Assembly (NCBI RefSeq): GCF_021696945.1
Contig: NZ_JACYHE010000005.1
Coordinates: forward strand, 62,001 to 126,000
From: Streptomyces sp. JJ36
GTDB taxonomy: Bacteria; Actinomycetota; Actinomycetes; Streptomycetales; Streptomycetaceae
Direction of reading: 5' to 3'
Length of the DNA stretch: 64,000 nt
The stretch's first letter is position 1; every line of letters begins with the position of its first letter. A model generated the notes under the pieces. That model worked only from the letters and a program-made list of their open reading frames with translations. It did not search any database and was not told the origin of the DNA. This document shows positions 26,114 to 34,254 of the stretch, piece after piece. The translations under genes were made by a program, and so were the position numbers.

Positions 26114-27658
26114 TCAGGAGAACCAGCCCTGGAAGGGTTCCGCCGCCCCGCCGCCGATGCGGCGCTCCGCCTCGGCGAGGGCCTGTTCCGCCTGCCGCCG
26201 CCAGGCCTCCGCCGCCTCCCCCTCCGGCATCGCGGCCCGTGCCGCGAGCACCGCGGAGGCGCAGTGCGCGGCACCCGCGGCGTCGGCGGAGCGCTCGCCG
26301 CCGTCCGCGTCCGGACGGGACGCGACGGGGAACCGCCGCCGCGGCACCGCCGGGATGCGTCGCCCCCCGGGCGTGTGGCCGCCTGCCGCGGGGCCGCCCG
26401 TGCCGTTCCCGTGCCCGGCCCCGTGTGACGGACCGTCCGCGGTGGGGCGGGCGGGCCCGGCCTGCGCGGAGGCGGTGTGCCCGCCGTGCGCGGCAGGCCC
26501 GGGCGCCGGGCCCGCGGTGGCGGCATCCCCGGATGCTCCGGACCGGTGGGCGGACACGCCGTGCGGGGAGGAACCGGCGCCCGGTGCGGTGTGCCCCCCG
26601 GACGCAGCGGGCCTCTCGGTCGTGGCGTCCCGGCGGGACGCGGCGTGCCGGCCGTCGGCCGCCCGGGCGGTGGCCGGGGCGTACGGCGGCACGGGGGGCT
26701 CCGGCGGTGCGGCGGGCGGGGGCGGCACCGCCGCTCCCTCCTGCGGCACCGCGCTCCCCCCGGGAACCCCCGGCGCACCCACCGGAGTCGGCGGCGCCGT
26801 GGGCACCGGCGGCACGGCCGGCGGGGGCGGCGCCTGCCCCGGCGGGTCCGGCACCGGGGCGGGCCGGACGGGTTCGGCGTGCTCCCGCGGCGGCCGCTCC
26901 ACGGGCCCGCGCTCCCGGGCGTCCCGCGCGGACCCGAAGAAGTCGCCGCCCTTGCGCTTGACGTCGTCCGTACCCCAGTCGCGCGACCCGCCCCGCGGCA
27001 CCTTCTGCAGATGCGGGATGTGCTTGGCGCAGTGGATGTACGCCTCCTCCACCGTCACCCGCACCCAGAGCACCGCGCGCCGCCCGGGCACCGGGTCCAC
27101 CGGCAGGTCCGGGTGCCGGGCCCGGATCTCGGCGTCCTCGTGGACCTCGGCGCTGCCGTTCACGTGCAGCCCGATGCGGGCCCGCAGGAAGTCCATCAGC
27201 AACAGGCCGACGTGCGGGTTCTCCTGGAGGTTGCCGAGGCTGGCGTGCACGCCGTTGCCGCGGTACTCGGGGAAGAGCAGGGTGCGCTCGTCCAGCACCC
27301 GCAGGAACCCGGGCGGCCCGGCGCGGAAGGAGTTGTCGCACTCCCCGTGCCGGTCGGCGGTGGCGAGGAAGAACATCTCCTGCTCGGCCACGAACTCCTG
27401 CATCCGCGGGTTCAGATGGTCCAGCACCTGCTCGTCGTAGAAGCGGTCGGCGCGGCGGGTGCTGCCCAGCCACTGCTGCAGGGCGTGCTCGCCGGCGCTG
27501 CCCGGCCGGGGCACCGGCCCCGCGGCACCCTCGGCGGCCCGCCCGTGCTCGTCCCGTACCGTCCCGCCGCCGGCCGCACCGGGCGCACCGGCGGCCCCGG
27601 AGGCCGCGGGGTCTCCGCCCGCCCCGGCCGCCGCCTCGCCCACCTCGGCGTCTGCCAC
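26114..27658 (-). CDS. pyridoxamine 5'-phosphate oxidase-like flavin protein with long disordered tail
   Basis: 514 aa. Residues about 60-240 form an FMN-binding split-barrel domain: ADRFYDEQVLDHLNPRMQEFV, MFFLATADRHGECDNSFRAG, FPEYRGNGVHASLGNLQENPHVGLLLMDF and VTVEEAYIHCAKHIP. The next roughly 220 residues are Pro/Ala/Gly/His-rich and probably disordered. A final helix (EAWRRQAEQALAEAERRI) closes the protein. The enzymatic role is unknown; members may act as flavin reductases or F420/FMN oxidoreductases. It begins 84 bp after the flavohemoprotein stop on the same strand, suggesting co-transcription and a redox or nitric-oxide-related job. Confidence 0.75.
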   Translation of the reverse strand: MADAEVGEAAAGAGGDPAASGAAGAPGAAGGGTVRDEHGRAAEGAAGPVPRPGSAGEHALQQWLGSTRRADRFYDEQVLDHLNPRMQEFVAEQEMFFLATADRHGECDNSFRAGPPGFLRVLDERTLLFPEYRGNGVHASLGNLQENPHVGLLLMDFLRARIGLHVNGSAEVHEDAEIRARHPDLPVDPVPGRRAVLWVRVTVEEAYIHCAKHIPHLQKVPRGGSRDWGTDDVKRKGGDFFGSARDARERGPVERPPREHAEPVRPAPVPDPPGQAPPPPAVPPVPTAPPTPVGAPGVPGGSAVPQEGAAVPPPPAAPPEPPVPPYAPATARAADGRHAASRRDATTERPAASGGHTAPGAGSSPHGVSAHRSGASGDAATAGPAPGPAAHGGHTASAQAGPARPTADGPSHGAGHGNGTGGPAAGGHTPGGRRIPAVPRRRFPVASRPDADGGERSADAAGAAHCASAVLAARAAMPEGEAAEAWRRQAEQALAEAERRIGGGAAEPFQGWFS

Positions 27659-27742
27659 TTCCGCTGTCTCCTTCTCCTCGTCCGCGGGTCGCCGGCCGCC
27701 CGCCGGTCCCGCTCCGCGCCCCCGTTCGCGGCCGGGGGGCCG

Positions 27743-29302
27743 CTACTCCCCCCTGGCGACCAGTTCGTCGAGGGAGTCGTGCCGGATGCGGTGGGCGGGC
27801 ACGCCCACGCTCTGCATGGCGGCCACGCCGCTGCGGATCATCCCGGGCGGGCCGGAGAGATAGCCGTCGTACGACGCCCACGGCCCGTACCGGCTCACGA
27901 CCTCCGGCAGCTCACCCACCAGAGGCGGTTCGCCGTCCGGCCGGTCGCCGGGACGGCTGTCGTCCTCGGAGACCACCGCCCGCACCGACAGCCAGGGGTG
28001 CCGCCGCTCCAGCTCCCGCATCGTCTCCAGGTCGTACAGCTCCCGGGCGCGCCGCGCCCCGTAGAAGACCTCGACCGGGCGTGACCGCCCGTGCTCGGCC
28101 ACGTCCTCCACCAGCGCCCGGATCGGCGCGATGCCGGTGCCGCCGCCGACGCAGAGCAACCCGGCGTCGGAGCCGTGGTCCACGGTCATCGAGCCGGCCG
28201 GCGGCCCGAGCCGCACCACGTCGCCCGGCCGCGCGCGGTGCACCAGCGCGCTGGACACCCAGCCCGCCGGCACGGCCTTCACATGGAAGCTGAGCAGACC
28301 GTCCGGGCGTGGCGCGTCCGCGAAGGAGTAGTGCCGCCACACCCGCGGCCACCACGGGGTCTCCACCATGGTGTGCTGTCCCGCACGGAACGGGTACGGC
28401 TGGTCGGGGCGGACGGTCACCACCGCGATGTCGGAGGTGCGCCGCTCGTGCCAGACGACCTCCGCGTCCCACCAGGCCGGGGAGTGCTTCTCGTCCTCCG
28501 CGGCGGCGTCGATCATGGTCTGGGAGATGGTGGTGTACGCCCGGACCCACGCCTCCTCGGCGGCGTCGCTCCAGGTGGTGCTCGCGTAGCGGGCGAGCGA
28601 GGCCAGCAGGCATTCGCCGACCGCCGGGTAGTGCTCGGGACGGGTGCCGTACTTGCGGTGGCCGCGGCCGAGGTGGGAGAGGTACTCCGTGAGGATCTCC
28701 GGCTCGTCCACCAGCTTGCCCGCGGTGAGCACCGCCCGGAAGAGGCGGTCGCGCTGGGAGTCCATGGAGGCCGGGAAGAGCTCCCGCAGTTGCGGGTGCT
28801 GCACGAAGAGCAGCGCGTAGAAGTAGGCGGTGACGGAGTCGGCGACCGGCTCGATCTCCTCGAGGTTGCGCCGGATCAGCACGGCGTCCGGGGAGGACTC
28901 CCGGTCGGGGGTGGCGGGCCGGGCTGCGGACGCCGGGCCGGTGGCCGGGTCCTCGGCACGCTGGTGCTCGGCGGGGCCCGGTGCGGCGTCGGTACCGGCC
29001 CGTGCGGGAGGCTGCGGCCGTTCCGCACCCGGGGCGGCCGCGCGGGCGGCCTCGGCGCCGGGCGCGGGGGCCTCGGCGGGGGCGTGGGTGCCGGTGCCGC
29101 CGGGGTGAGCGCGCCGCTCGGCGCCCGAACCCACGCGCCGTATCGGGGTCACGGGCCGGCTGGGTATCTCCTCGCCGCCGTCACGCTCCCCCTGCGGCCC
29201 GCGCGGAGCGTCGGGCTTCCGGGCGGGGGAGAACCAGCTCCACTCGCCGTTGCCCCCGCCGTCGGCGGCGGACGCGCCGTTGTCGGCCGACGTGGTGGTC
29301 AT
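27743..29302 (-). CDS. flavohemoprotein-type globin/reductase
   Basis: 519 aa. A Pro/Ala/Gly-rich, probably disordered N-terminus (about 1-138) precedes a globin domain (140-275) with a distal-site Tyr in AYFYALLF (Y162) and proximal His H215 in GHRKYGTRPEHYP. An FAD-binding domain (WRHYSFADAP near 322-331) and an NAD(P)-binding domain with GGGTGIAP at 386-393 and YLSGPPGM follow. This is the Hmp architecture, normally a nitric-oxide dioxygenase, but the N-terminal extension is not part of Hmp. ATG 29302 is preferred; an ATG at 29341 would add 13 residues. It is followed by the FMN-protein gene, probably in one transcript. Confidence 0.82.
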   Translation of the reverse strand: MTTTSADNGASAADGGGNGEWSWFSPARKPDAPRGPQGERDGGEEIPSRPVTPIRRVGSGAERRAHPGGTGTHAPAEAPAPGAEAARAAAPGAERPQPPARAGTDAAPGPAEHQRAEDPATGPASAARPATPDRESSPDAVLIRRNLEEIEPVADSVTAYFYALLFVQHPQLRELFPASMDSQRDRLFRAVLTAGKLVDEPEILTEYLSHLGRGHRKYGTRPEHYPAVGECLLASLARYASTTWSDAAEEAWVRAYTTISQTMIDAAAEDEKHSPAWWDAEVVWHERRTSDIAVVTVRPDQPYPFRAGQHTMVETPWWPRVWRHYSFADAPRPDGLLSFHVKAVPAGWVSSALVHRARPGDVVRLGPPAGSMTVDHGSDAGLLCVGGGTGIAPIRALVEDVAEHGRSRPVEVFYGARRARELYDLETMRELERRHPWLSVRAVVSEDDSRPGDRPDGEPPLVGELPEVVSRYGPWASYDGYLSGPPGMIRSGVAAMQSVGVPAHRIRHDSLDELVARGE

Positions 29303-30020
29303 GATCTGCCTCGCCTTGAACGTCTTGCGGTCGTTCCGCACACATCCTGGTCCGGAAAGGTGACTGTCTTCGGGACTCCCTCGTCTATCGGCCGCGCAAC
29401 ACAGCCCGGCGATGCGGAGTCGACCATACCGTTATGGCATCGATCCACAAGCCCCGCCCTCGGTTCTCCCGAATTCCGTGATTCCGCCCACTCCCGGGAA
29501 TTGACGGCGATACCGTCGGGAGGCGGTACGCCTCGTGCGGAAGGCATACGGAAGCCGTACGGGGGGCGGCCCCCGGAGCCGTACGGGCGCCGGGCGCGCC
29601 TCCGCAGGCCCTCCGGCACCGGGTGCCCGGAGTGGCCGGGGCGGGCCGCACGGCACGACCGGCACCCGAATGAACCGGACGGGAACGGGCGCACTTCCGG
29701 GCCGCGAAAAGGAGAGGCGGACCCTAGGGGATTACCGTGGCGGGGTCCAGACGCGGGGGAAAGCGGAAGCGTCGTTCCGGGCATTCCTCACCCGTTCTTC
29801 GCAGGGCCCGCCGTCCTTCTCCGTGAACCCGCCGGGCGGCATCCCGTGCCGGCCTGGGACGGCCGTACCGGGACGGCCGGCACCCCGTGCGGGAGCGCCG
29901 GGACACCACGGCCCGGCCCCCTCGCCCGTACGCACCCGGGCACGGTACTCGGCGCCGAGTACCGCGGGATACTCCCCGTGCCGGACGCCGTACACCCGCC
30001 CGCACGCCACCGTGGACGAC
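29303..30020. promoter_or_regulatory. 718-bp divergent gap with two operator-like palindromes
   Basis: No gene is supported. On the flavohemoprotein side, CCATA at 29424-29428 and TATGG at 29433-29437 form an inverted repeat with a 4-bp spacer, about 120 bp before that gene. On the other side, 29943-29964 is a perfect 22-bp palindrome (CGGTACTCGGC joined to its reverse complement), 57 bp before the DUF2269-like gene. The sequence between is GC-rich, with several imperfect GGTACGG/CCGTACC runs. Confidence 0.5.
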
Positions 30021-30713
30021 ATGACACCCACCTCCCGGTGGCCGCCCCGCCCCGCAGCGGACGGACCACCCTCACGCCTCCCCCGGCCGGCGCGGCGCGC
30101 CGGCACCCTCCCCCGGCCGACGCGGCGCGCCGGCACCCTACCCCGGCCGACGCGGCGCGCCGGCACCCTTCCCCGGCCGACGCGGCGCGCCGTCCTCGTA
30201 GTCCACGTCATCGTCTCCGTCGGCTGGCTCGGCCTCTCCGTCTGCCTGCTGACGCTCGCCCTGGCCGGCTTCGCCTCCACGGACCCGGCCACCGACGCCA
30301 CCGCCTACCGCGCCATGGACCTCTTCGGCGACCGGCTGGTGATCCCCTTCGCCGCCCTCACCCTGGCCTCCGGCCTGGTCCTCTCCCTCGGCACCCACTG
30401 GGGTCTCGCCCGGCACCGCTGGGTGTGGACCAAGTTCTGGCTCACCGTGGCCGCCGGCACCGCCTCCCTCCTCGCCCTGCGCCCCGAACTGGACGCCGCG
30501 GCCGCCGCGGTCGCCGCCGGCGAGCAGGTCGACGGCTGGTCACTGCTCTTCCCGCCCTCCGTCTCGCTCACCCTCTACGCCTTCATGACCGCGCTGTCCG
30601 TCCTCAAGCCATGGGGCCTCACCCGCCGCGGCCGTCGGTTGCGGGATGCCGAACGCGCCGCCCGGCGCCCCGGAAAACCGGTGGCGACGCCGTCCCGCCC
30701 TGGGGCAGCCTGA
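30021..30713 (+). CDS. DUF2269-like integral membrane protein with an expanded N-terminal repeat
   Basis: 230 aa. The body, beginning RRAVLVVHVIVSVGWLGLSVCLLTLALAG, has four membrane segments, with GLARHRWVWTKFWLTVAAG and SLTLYAFMTALSVLKPWG near the end. Relatives of this actinobacterial family begin just before that first helix. Here the preceding 55 residues are mostly a repeated decapeptide, RPTRRAGTLP, from a 30-bp DNA repeat. The function is unknown. ATG 30021 is the first start after a perfect palindrome and lacks a clear ribosome site, so the true start is uncertain. It is followed after 5 bp by the double-GNAT gene. Confidence 0.65.
   Translation: MTPTSRWPPRPAADGPPSRLPRPARRAGTLPRPTRRAGTLPRPTRRAGTLPRPTRRAVLVVHVIVSVGWLGLSVCLLTLALAGFASTDPATDATAYRAMDLFGDRLVIPFAALTLASGLVLSLGTHWGLARHRWVWTKFWLTVAAGTASLLALRPELDAAAAAVAAGEQVDGWSLLFPPSVSLTLYAFMTALSVLKPWGLTRRGRRLRDAERAARRPGKPVATPSRPGAA
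30081..30190 (+). repeat. 30-bp in-frame tandem repeat, 3.7 copies
   Basis: Units start at 30081, 30111, 30141 and 30171 (the last about 20 bp) and differ at only one or two positions. Each contains CGGCGCGCCG, a perfect 10-bp palindrome enclosing an AscI site, so four such sites lie exactly 30 bp apart. Being a multiple of three, the array adds RPTRRAGTLP to the protein without breaking the frame. Confidence 0.92.
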
Positions 30714-30718
30714 CCCGC

Positions 30719-31636
30719 GTGACGCCTGCCTCGCCCGCGGACCTGCCCATCCGGCCCCTCAGCCCGTACGACCTGCCCGCCTGCCTGGACCTCGCGACCG
30801 CGCGCGGCTGGACGCGCGAGGAACACAAGTGGCGCCTGCTGCTCACCGCCGGGCAGGGGTACGGCATCGACGCCCCGGACCGACCGCACGCCCTCATCGG
30901 GGCGTTCGTGCTCACCCCGTACGGCAGCACCGACCCGGCGGCCCCGGGCGGCGGCACCGCGTACACCTCGGTGGGCATGGTGCTCGTCGCCGAGCGCTTC
31001 CAGCGGCGCGGGCTCGGGCTGCGGCTGATGGAACACGCGCTCGCCGCATCCGGGGACGCGGTGCCCTTCCTCACCGCGACCCCGCAGGGGCGTCCCCTCT
31101 ACGAGAAGCTGGGCTTCAAACCGGTCGGCAGGCTCGGCATCCTCACCGGACACTTCACCCCGCCGCCGGGCGCGGCGGCGCCCGGCGGGGCACGGGTGGG
31201 CGCCGCCACCGTGCGCCCGGCCACCGCCGCCGACCTGCGCGACGTCCTCGCGCTGGACGCACAGGCGTTCGGGGCCGACCGCACCGAACTCCTCGCCCGG
31301 CTCCCCGCGTTCGCCGACCGCTTCGTCGTCGCCGAGGACGGCACGGGCACCGTCAGCGGCTTCGCGGCCGCCTGGCCCAACGAGGACGTCACGGTCCTCG
31401 GGCCGGTCGTCGCCCGGGACCTGCCCACGGCGCAGGCGCTCATCACCGACCTCGGCACGCACACCACGGGCCCGGTCCGCTACGACGTCGACGCCCACCA
31501 CTCCGCGCTGGTCGACTGGCTCCGGGAACGCGGGCTGGACGGCGCGTTCCCGTGCACCCAGATGGTGCACACCGCCTCCGACCTCCCCGGCGACCTCGAC
31601 CGCCGCTTCGCGCCGTACTCGGTCGCCCTGGGCTGA
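30719..31636 (+). CDS. tandem GNAT acetyltransferase
   Basis: 305 aa made of two GNAT folds. The N-terminal domain has the acetyl-CoA loop RFQRRGLGLRLMEHAL (R-x-x-G-x-G/A type) and PLYEKLGFKPVG. The C-terminal domain (about 158-305) is more divergent, with RPATAADLRDVLALDAQAFGADR. The substrate is unknown. The GTG start at 30719 is 5 bp after the DUF2269-like stop, so translation is likely coupled; no better start is nearby. It converges on a MarR gene 61 bp away. Confidence 0.8.
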   Translation: MTPASPADLPIRPLSPYDLPACLDLATARGWTREEHKWRLLLTAGQGYGIDAPDRPHALIGAFVLTPYGSTDPAAPGGGTAYTSVGMVLVAERFQRRGLGLRLMEHALAASGDAVPFLTATPQGRPLYEKLGFKPVGRLGILTGHFTPPPGAAAPGGARVGAATVRPATAADLRDVLALDAQAFGADRTELLARLPAFADRFVVAEDGTGTVSGFAAAWPNEDVTVLGPVVARDLPTAQALITDLGTHTTGPVRYDVDAHHSALVDWLRERGLDGAFPCTQMVHTASDLPGDLDRRFAPYSVALG

Positions 31637-31697
31637 GCGGGAACCGCGGGGCCTGCCCCCTCGTCGCCCCGGCGCCGGGGAGGCCACCGGATCCGTG

Positions 31698-32216
31698 TCA
31701 CCACACGGGCCGCAGCGGCGGCACCTCCTCGCCGGCCAGCTCCCGGACCACACGGGCCAGTTGCGTCCGCAGCCGCTCGACCTCACCCGCACCGTCCGCC
31801 CCCAGCCGCTCCGCCAGCTCGCGCTCCAGCTCGCGCAGCAGGTCCCCGGCGACCGCCAGATGGCGCCGGGCGGCCTCCGTCGGCACCACCAGCTTGCGCC
31901 GCCCGCCGGCCGGGTGCGGGGTGCGGCGGAGATAGCCGCGCCGCTCCAGATCGTCCACGAGCTGCCCGGCGGCCTGCTTGGTGACGCCGAGCCGGACGGC
32001 GAGCTCGCCCGCGGTCGCGCCGTGCGGCCCCAGAGCCTGGAAGGCGAGACCGTGCACGGGCCGCAGGTCCGGGTAGCCGGCGGCGGCGACGCGCGCGGTG
32101 AACTCTCCCAGCAGGAGCTGGAAGGCCCAGCCGAGCAGGAAGGTCAGCTCGGTGCGCCGCAGGGGGTCGTCCGCGGGGTCGGTCTCCGGTTCCGTCACAC
32201 CGCCATGGTGACACAT
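31698..32216 (-). CDS. MarR-family regulator
   Basis: 172 aa. The winged helix-turn-helix is near residues 65-110: HGATAGELAVRLGVTKQAAGQLVDDLERRGYLRR, followed by GGRRKLVVPTEAARRH. It is transcribed away from a cupin gene, and a perfect 14-bp inverted repeat fills the space between them, only 7 bp from this ATG. Autorepression plus control of the cupin gene is the natural reading. Other possible starts are TTG 32225 and GTG 32198. There is no room for an ordinary ribosome site, so a leaderless mRNA is possible. Confidence 0.8.
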   Translation of the reverse strand: MCHHGGVTEPETDPADDPLRRTELTFLLGWAFQLLLGEFTARVAAAGYPDLRPVHGLAFQALGPHGATAGELAVRLGVTKQAAGQLVDDLERRGYLRRTPHPAGGRRKLVVPTEAARRHLAVAGDLLRELERELAERLGADGAGEVERLRTQLARVVRELAGEEVPPLRPVW

Positions 32217-32222
32217 GCGTGA

Positions 32223-32255
32223 CAAGCTGCTTTACTTACCGAGTAAAGCAGCTTG
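32223..32255. promoter_or_regulatory. MarR operator: perfect 14-bp inverted repeat
   Basis: CAAGCTGCTTTACT at 32223-32236 and AGTAAAGCAGCTTG at 32242-32255 are exact reverse complements separated by TACCG. The core TTTACTTACCGAGTAAA resembles MarR-family sites. It lies between the divergent MarR and cupin genes. TTGACA at 32253-32258, overlapping the right arm, could be a -35 for the cupin gene. Confidence 0.8.
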
Positions 32256-32304
32256 ACACCGTGCGGCGTCCGCAGACGTCCGCCACCGGCGAAGGAGCAC
32301 CCCC

Positions 32305-32760
32305 GTGCACGTGATCACCCCCGGCCCCGAGCGCACCATCGCGACGCCCAACGCCGTGATGACGCCGCTGGCCGCCCCCAGCACCGGCAGCACCACGCTC
32401 AGCACCTGGCGGGTACGGATGGAGCCCGGCGCCTCCGGCCCGCTGCACACCGTCGACCGGGAACAGGTGTGGACCGTGCTCTCCGGCGCCCTCGCCGTGA
32501 CCACCGGGGACCGCACGGAGACCGTCCGGGCGGGCCAGACGCTCGTCCTGCCGGCCGGCACCGAGCGCCGGGTGCGTACGGCGGGGGACGCGGCACCGGA
32601 GAGCGACGTGGTGCCGGCAGGCGCAGTGCCGCCGGACGACACCGGGGTACCGGACGACGCCGGGGCCGGCGGGCCGGTCGAGGCCCTGGTCGCCATGCCC
32701 GCCGACGGCCGGGTCAGCACCCCGGACCAGGGGCCGCGCCCCCTGCCCTGGGCGGTCTGA
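32305..32760 (+). CDS. cupin-domain protein, MarR-linked
   Basis: 151 aa. The cupin motifs are RMEPGASGPLHTVDREQVWTVLSGALAVTTG and GQTLVLPAGTERRVRT. Histidines are fewer than in metal-binding cupins, with only H48 at the first motif, so metal binding may be weak. The C-terminal 45 residues are Pro/Gly/Asp-rich. GTG 32305 has GAAGGAG 8 nt upstream. Expression is probably governed by the adjacent MarR protein through the 32223-32255 repeat. It converges on the MFS gene 28 bp away. Confidence 0.75.
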   Translation: MHVITPGPERTIATPNAVMTPLAAPSTGSTTLSTWRVRMEPGASGPLHTVDREQVWTVLSGALAVTTGDRTETVRAGQTLVLPAGTERRVRTAGDAAPESDVVPAGAVPPDDTGVPDDAGAGGPVEALVAMPADGRVSTPDQGPRPLPWAV

Positions 32761-32788
32761 CCCGGCCGCGGCTCCGTCGCGCGCGCCC

Positions 32789-34081
32789 TCAGCCCCGGGT
32801 GCCCGGGGCCGGCACCCCGGCCGCGCCCGGCACTGCGGACGGCCCGGCCGCCACGGGCCCGGGCCGCGCGGCGGAGGCGGCGCCCGCCTCCGTCACCACC
32901 CGGCCGGTGTGCCCGCCGGCGCCGGACGCGGGCCCGCGACGCTCCAGCACCGCCGCCAGCACGGCCAGCCCGAGCGCCGAGACGGCCAGCACCGCTCCGA
33001 CGAGGTTCGGCGAGGTCGGACCGTACCCCGCGCCGAGGACCAGCCCGCCGAGCCACGCGGCCAGCGCGTTCCCGAGGTTGAAGGCGCCGATGTTGACGGC
33101 GGAGGCGAGCGTCGGCGCCTCGGCGGTCTGGTCCAGCACCCGCTTCTGCAGCGGCGGCACGGTCGCAAAGCCGAAGGCACCGATCAGCGGCAGCGTGACG
33201 GCGGCGAGCACCTTGTCGTGGGCGGTCAGCGTGAACAGCGCCAGTACGAGCGCCAGCGCCCCCAGGGCCACGTACAGCATCGGCATCAGGGCCCGGTCCG
33301 CGAAGCGCCCGCCGAGCAGGTTCCCCGCGACCATGCCGAGGCCGAAGAGGACGAGCAGCAGCGTGACGGAACCGTCGGCGTACCCCGCGGCCTCCGTCAG
33401 CATCGGAGCGACATAGGTGAGGGCGGCGAAGACGCCGCCGAACCCGAGCACGGTCATCCCCATGGCGAGCAGCACCTGCGCGTTGCGGAACGCGGCCAGC
33501 TCGCCGCGGAGGTCCGCACGCCGGCCCCGGTCGCGCGCGTCCTGGGGCACGAAGGCGGCGACACCCGCCAGCCCGAGCACCCCGAGGCCCGCGACGACGA
33601 GGAAGGTCAGGCGCCACCCGGCCTGCTGCCCCAGGAACGTGCCCATCGGCACGCCGACGACGTTCGCCACGGTGAGCCCGGTGAACATCATCGCGATCGC
33701 CCCGGCCTTCCGGTGCGGGGCGACCAGCCCGGCGGCGACGATCGAGCCGATGCCGAAGAACGCACCGTGCGCGAGCGAGGCGATCACCCGGCCCGCCAGC
33801 ATCGCCCCGAAGACGGGCGCGGTGGCGGAGACGAGATTGCCCACGACGAAGAGTCCCATCAGGAGCATCAGCATCCGTTTGCGGGTGACCTTGGTGCCGA
33901 GCACCGCGAGCAGCGGGGCACCGGCCACCACACCGAGGGCGTAGCCGGTGGTCAGCCAGCCGGCGGCCGGGATGGAGACCCCGTAGTCGGCGGCGACCTC
34001 CGGCAGCAGGCCCATGATCACGAATTCCGTGGTGCCGATGCCGAAGGCACCGACCGCCAGGGCGAGGAGAGCGAGGGGCAT
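32789..34081 (-). CDS. MFS exporter (AraJ/DHA1-like)
   Basis: 430 aa, 12 predicted helices. The N-terminus ALLALAVGAFGIGTTEFVIMGLLPEVA is the signature of the AraJ/YdhP/NepI branch of DHA1 transporters. VLGTKVTRKRMLM is the loop 2-3 motif and GRVIASLAHGAFFGIGS follows. The substrate is unknown; relatives export arabinose-like sugars, purine nucleosides or chloramphenicol. The last 40 residues are a Pro/Ala/Gly-rich cytoplasmic tail. It is divergent from a MarR gene, and direct repeats in the shared promoter suggest repression by it. Confidence 0.88.
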   Translation of the reverse strand: MPLALLALAVGAFGIGTTEFVIMGLLPEVAADYGVSIPAAGWLTTGYALGVVAGAPLLAVLGTKVTRKRMLMLLMGLFVVGNLVSATAPVFGAMLAGRVIASLAHGAFFGIGSIVAAGLVAPHRKAGAIAMMFTGLTVANVVGVPMGTFLGQQAGWRLTFLVVAGLGVLGLAGVAAFVPQDARDRGRRADLRGELAAFRNAQVLLAMGMTVLGFGGVFAALTYVAPMLTEAAGYADGSVTLLLVLFGLGMVAGNLLGGRFADRALMPMLYVALGALALVLALFTLTAHDKVLAAVTLPLIGAFGFATVPPLQKRVLDQTAEAPTLASAVNIGAFNLGNALAAWLGGLVLGAGYGPTSPNLVGAVLAVSALGLAVLAAVLERRGPASGAGGHTGRVVTEAGAASAARPGPVAAGPSAVPGAAGVPAPGTRG

Positions 34082-34100
34082 GCGGAGCCTCTCCCTTTAC

Positions 34101-34158
34101 TTGCAGACGACTGTTATCGGCGCTGAGCTTAATTGCAGACGCCTGATACTTGCAAGCG
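34101..34158. promoter_or_regulatory. repeated TTGCAGACG elements between MFS and MarR genes
   Basis: TTGCAGACGACTG at 34101-34113 and TTGCAGACGCCTG at 34133-34145 are direct repeats 32 bp apart (about three helical turns). A third related element, CTTGCAAG (itself a palindrome), lies at 34149-34156. All fall in the 173-bp divergent gap and are probable binding sites of the MarR protein encoded at 34255. Confidence 0.55.
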
Positions 34159-34254
34159 CGGGATATTGCGCCGCTGTCCTATCCTGGGAGCAGGCAGTGG
34201 CCACCGCCGGCCGCCCGGGGCCCGGCCCCCGGCACCACCCACCAGGAGGAGCCC

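Noticed and set aside
28270-28290. TTCACATGGAAG near 28278 as a fourth parS
   Set aside because: Differs from GTTTCACGTGAAAC at several core positions, including the central CG, and lies within the flavohemoprotein gene.
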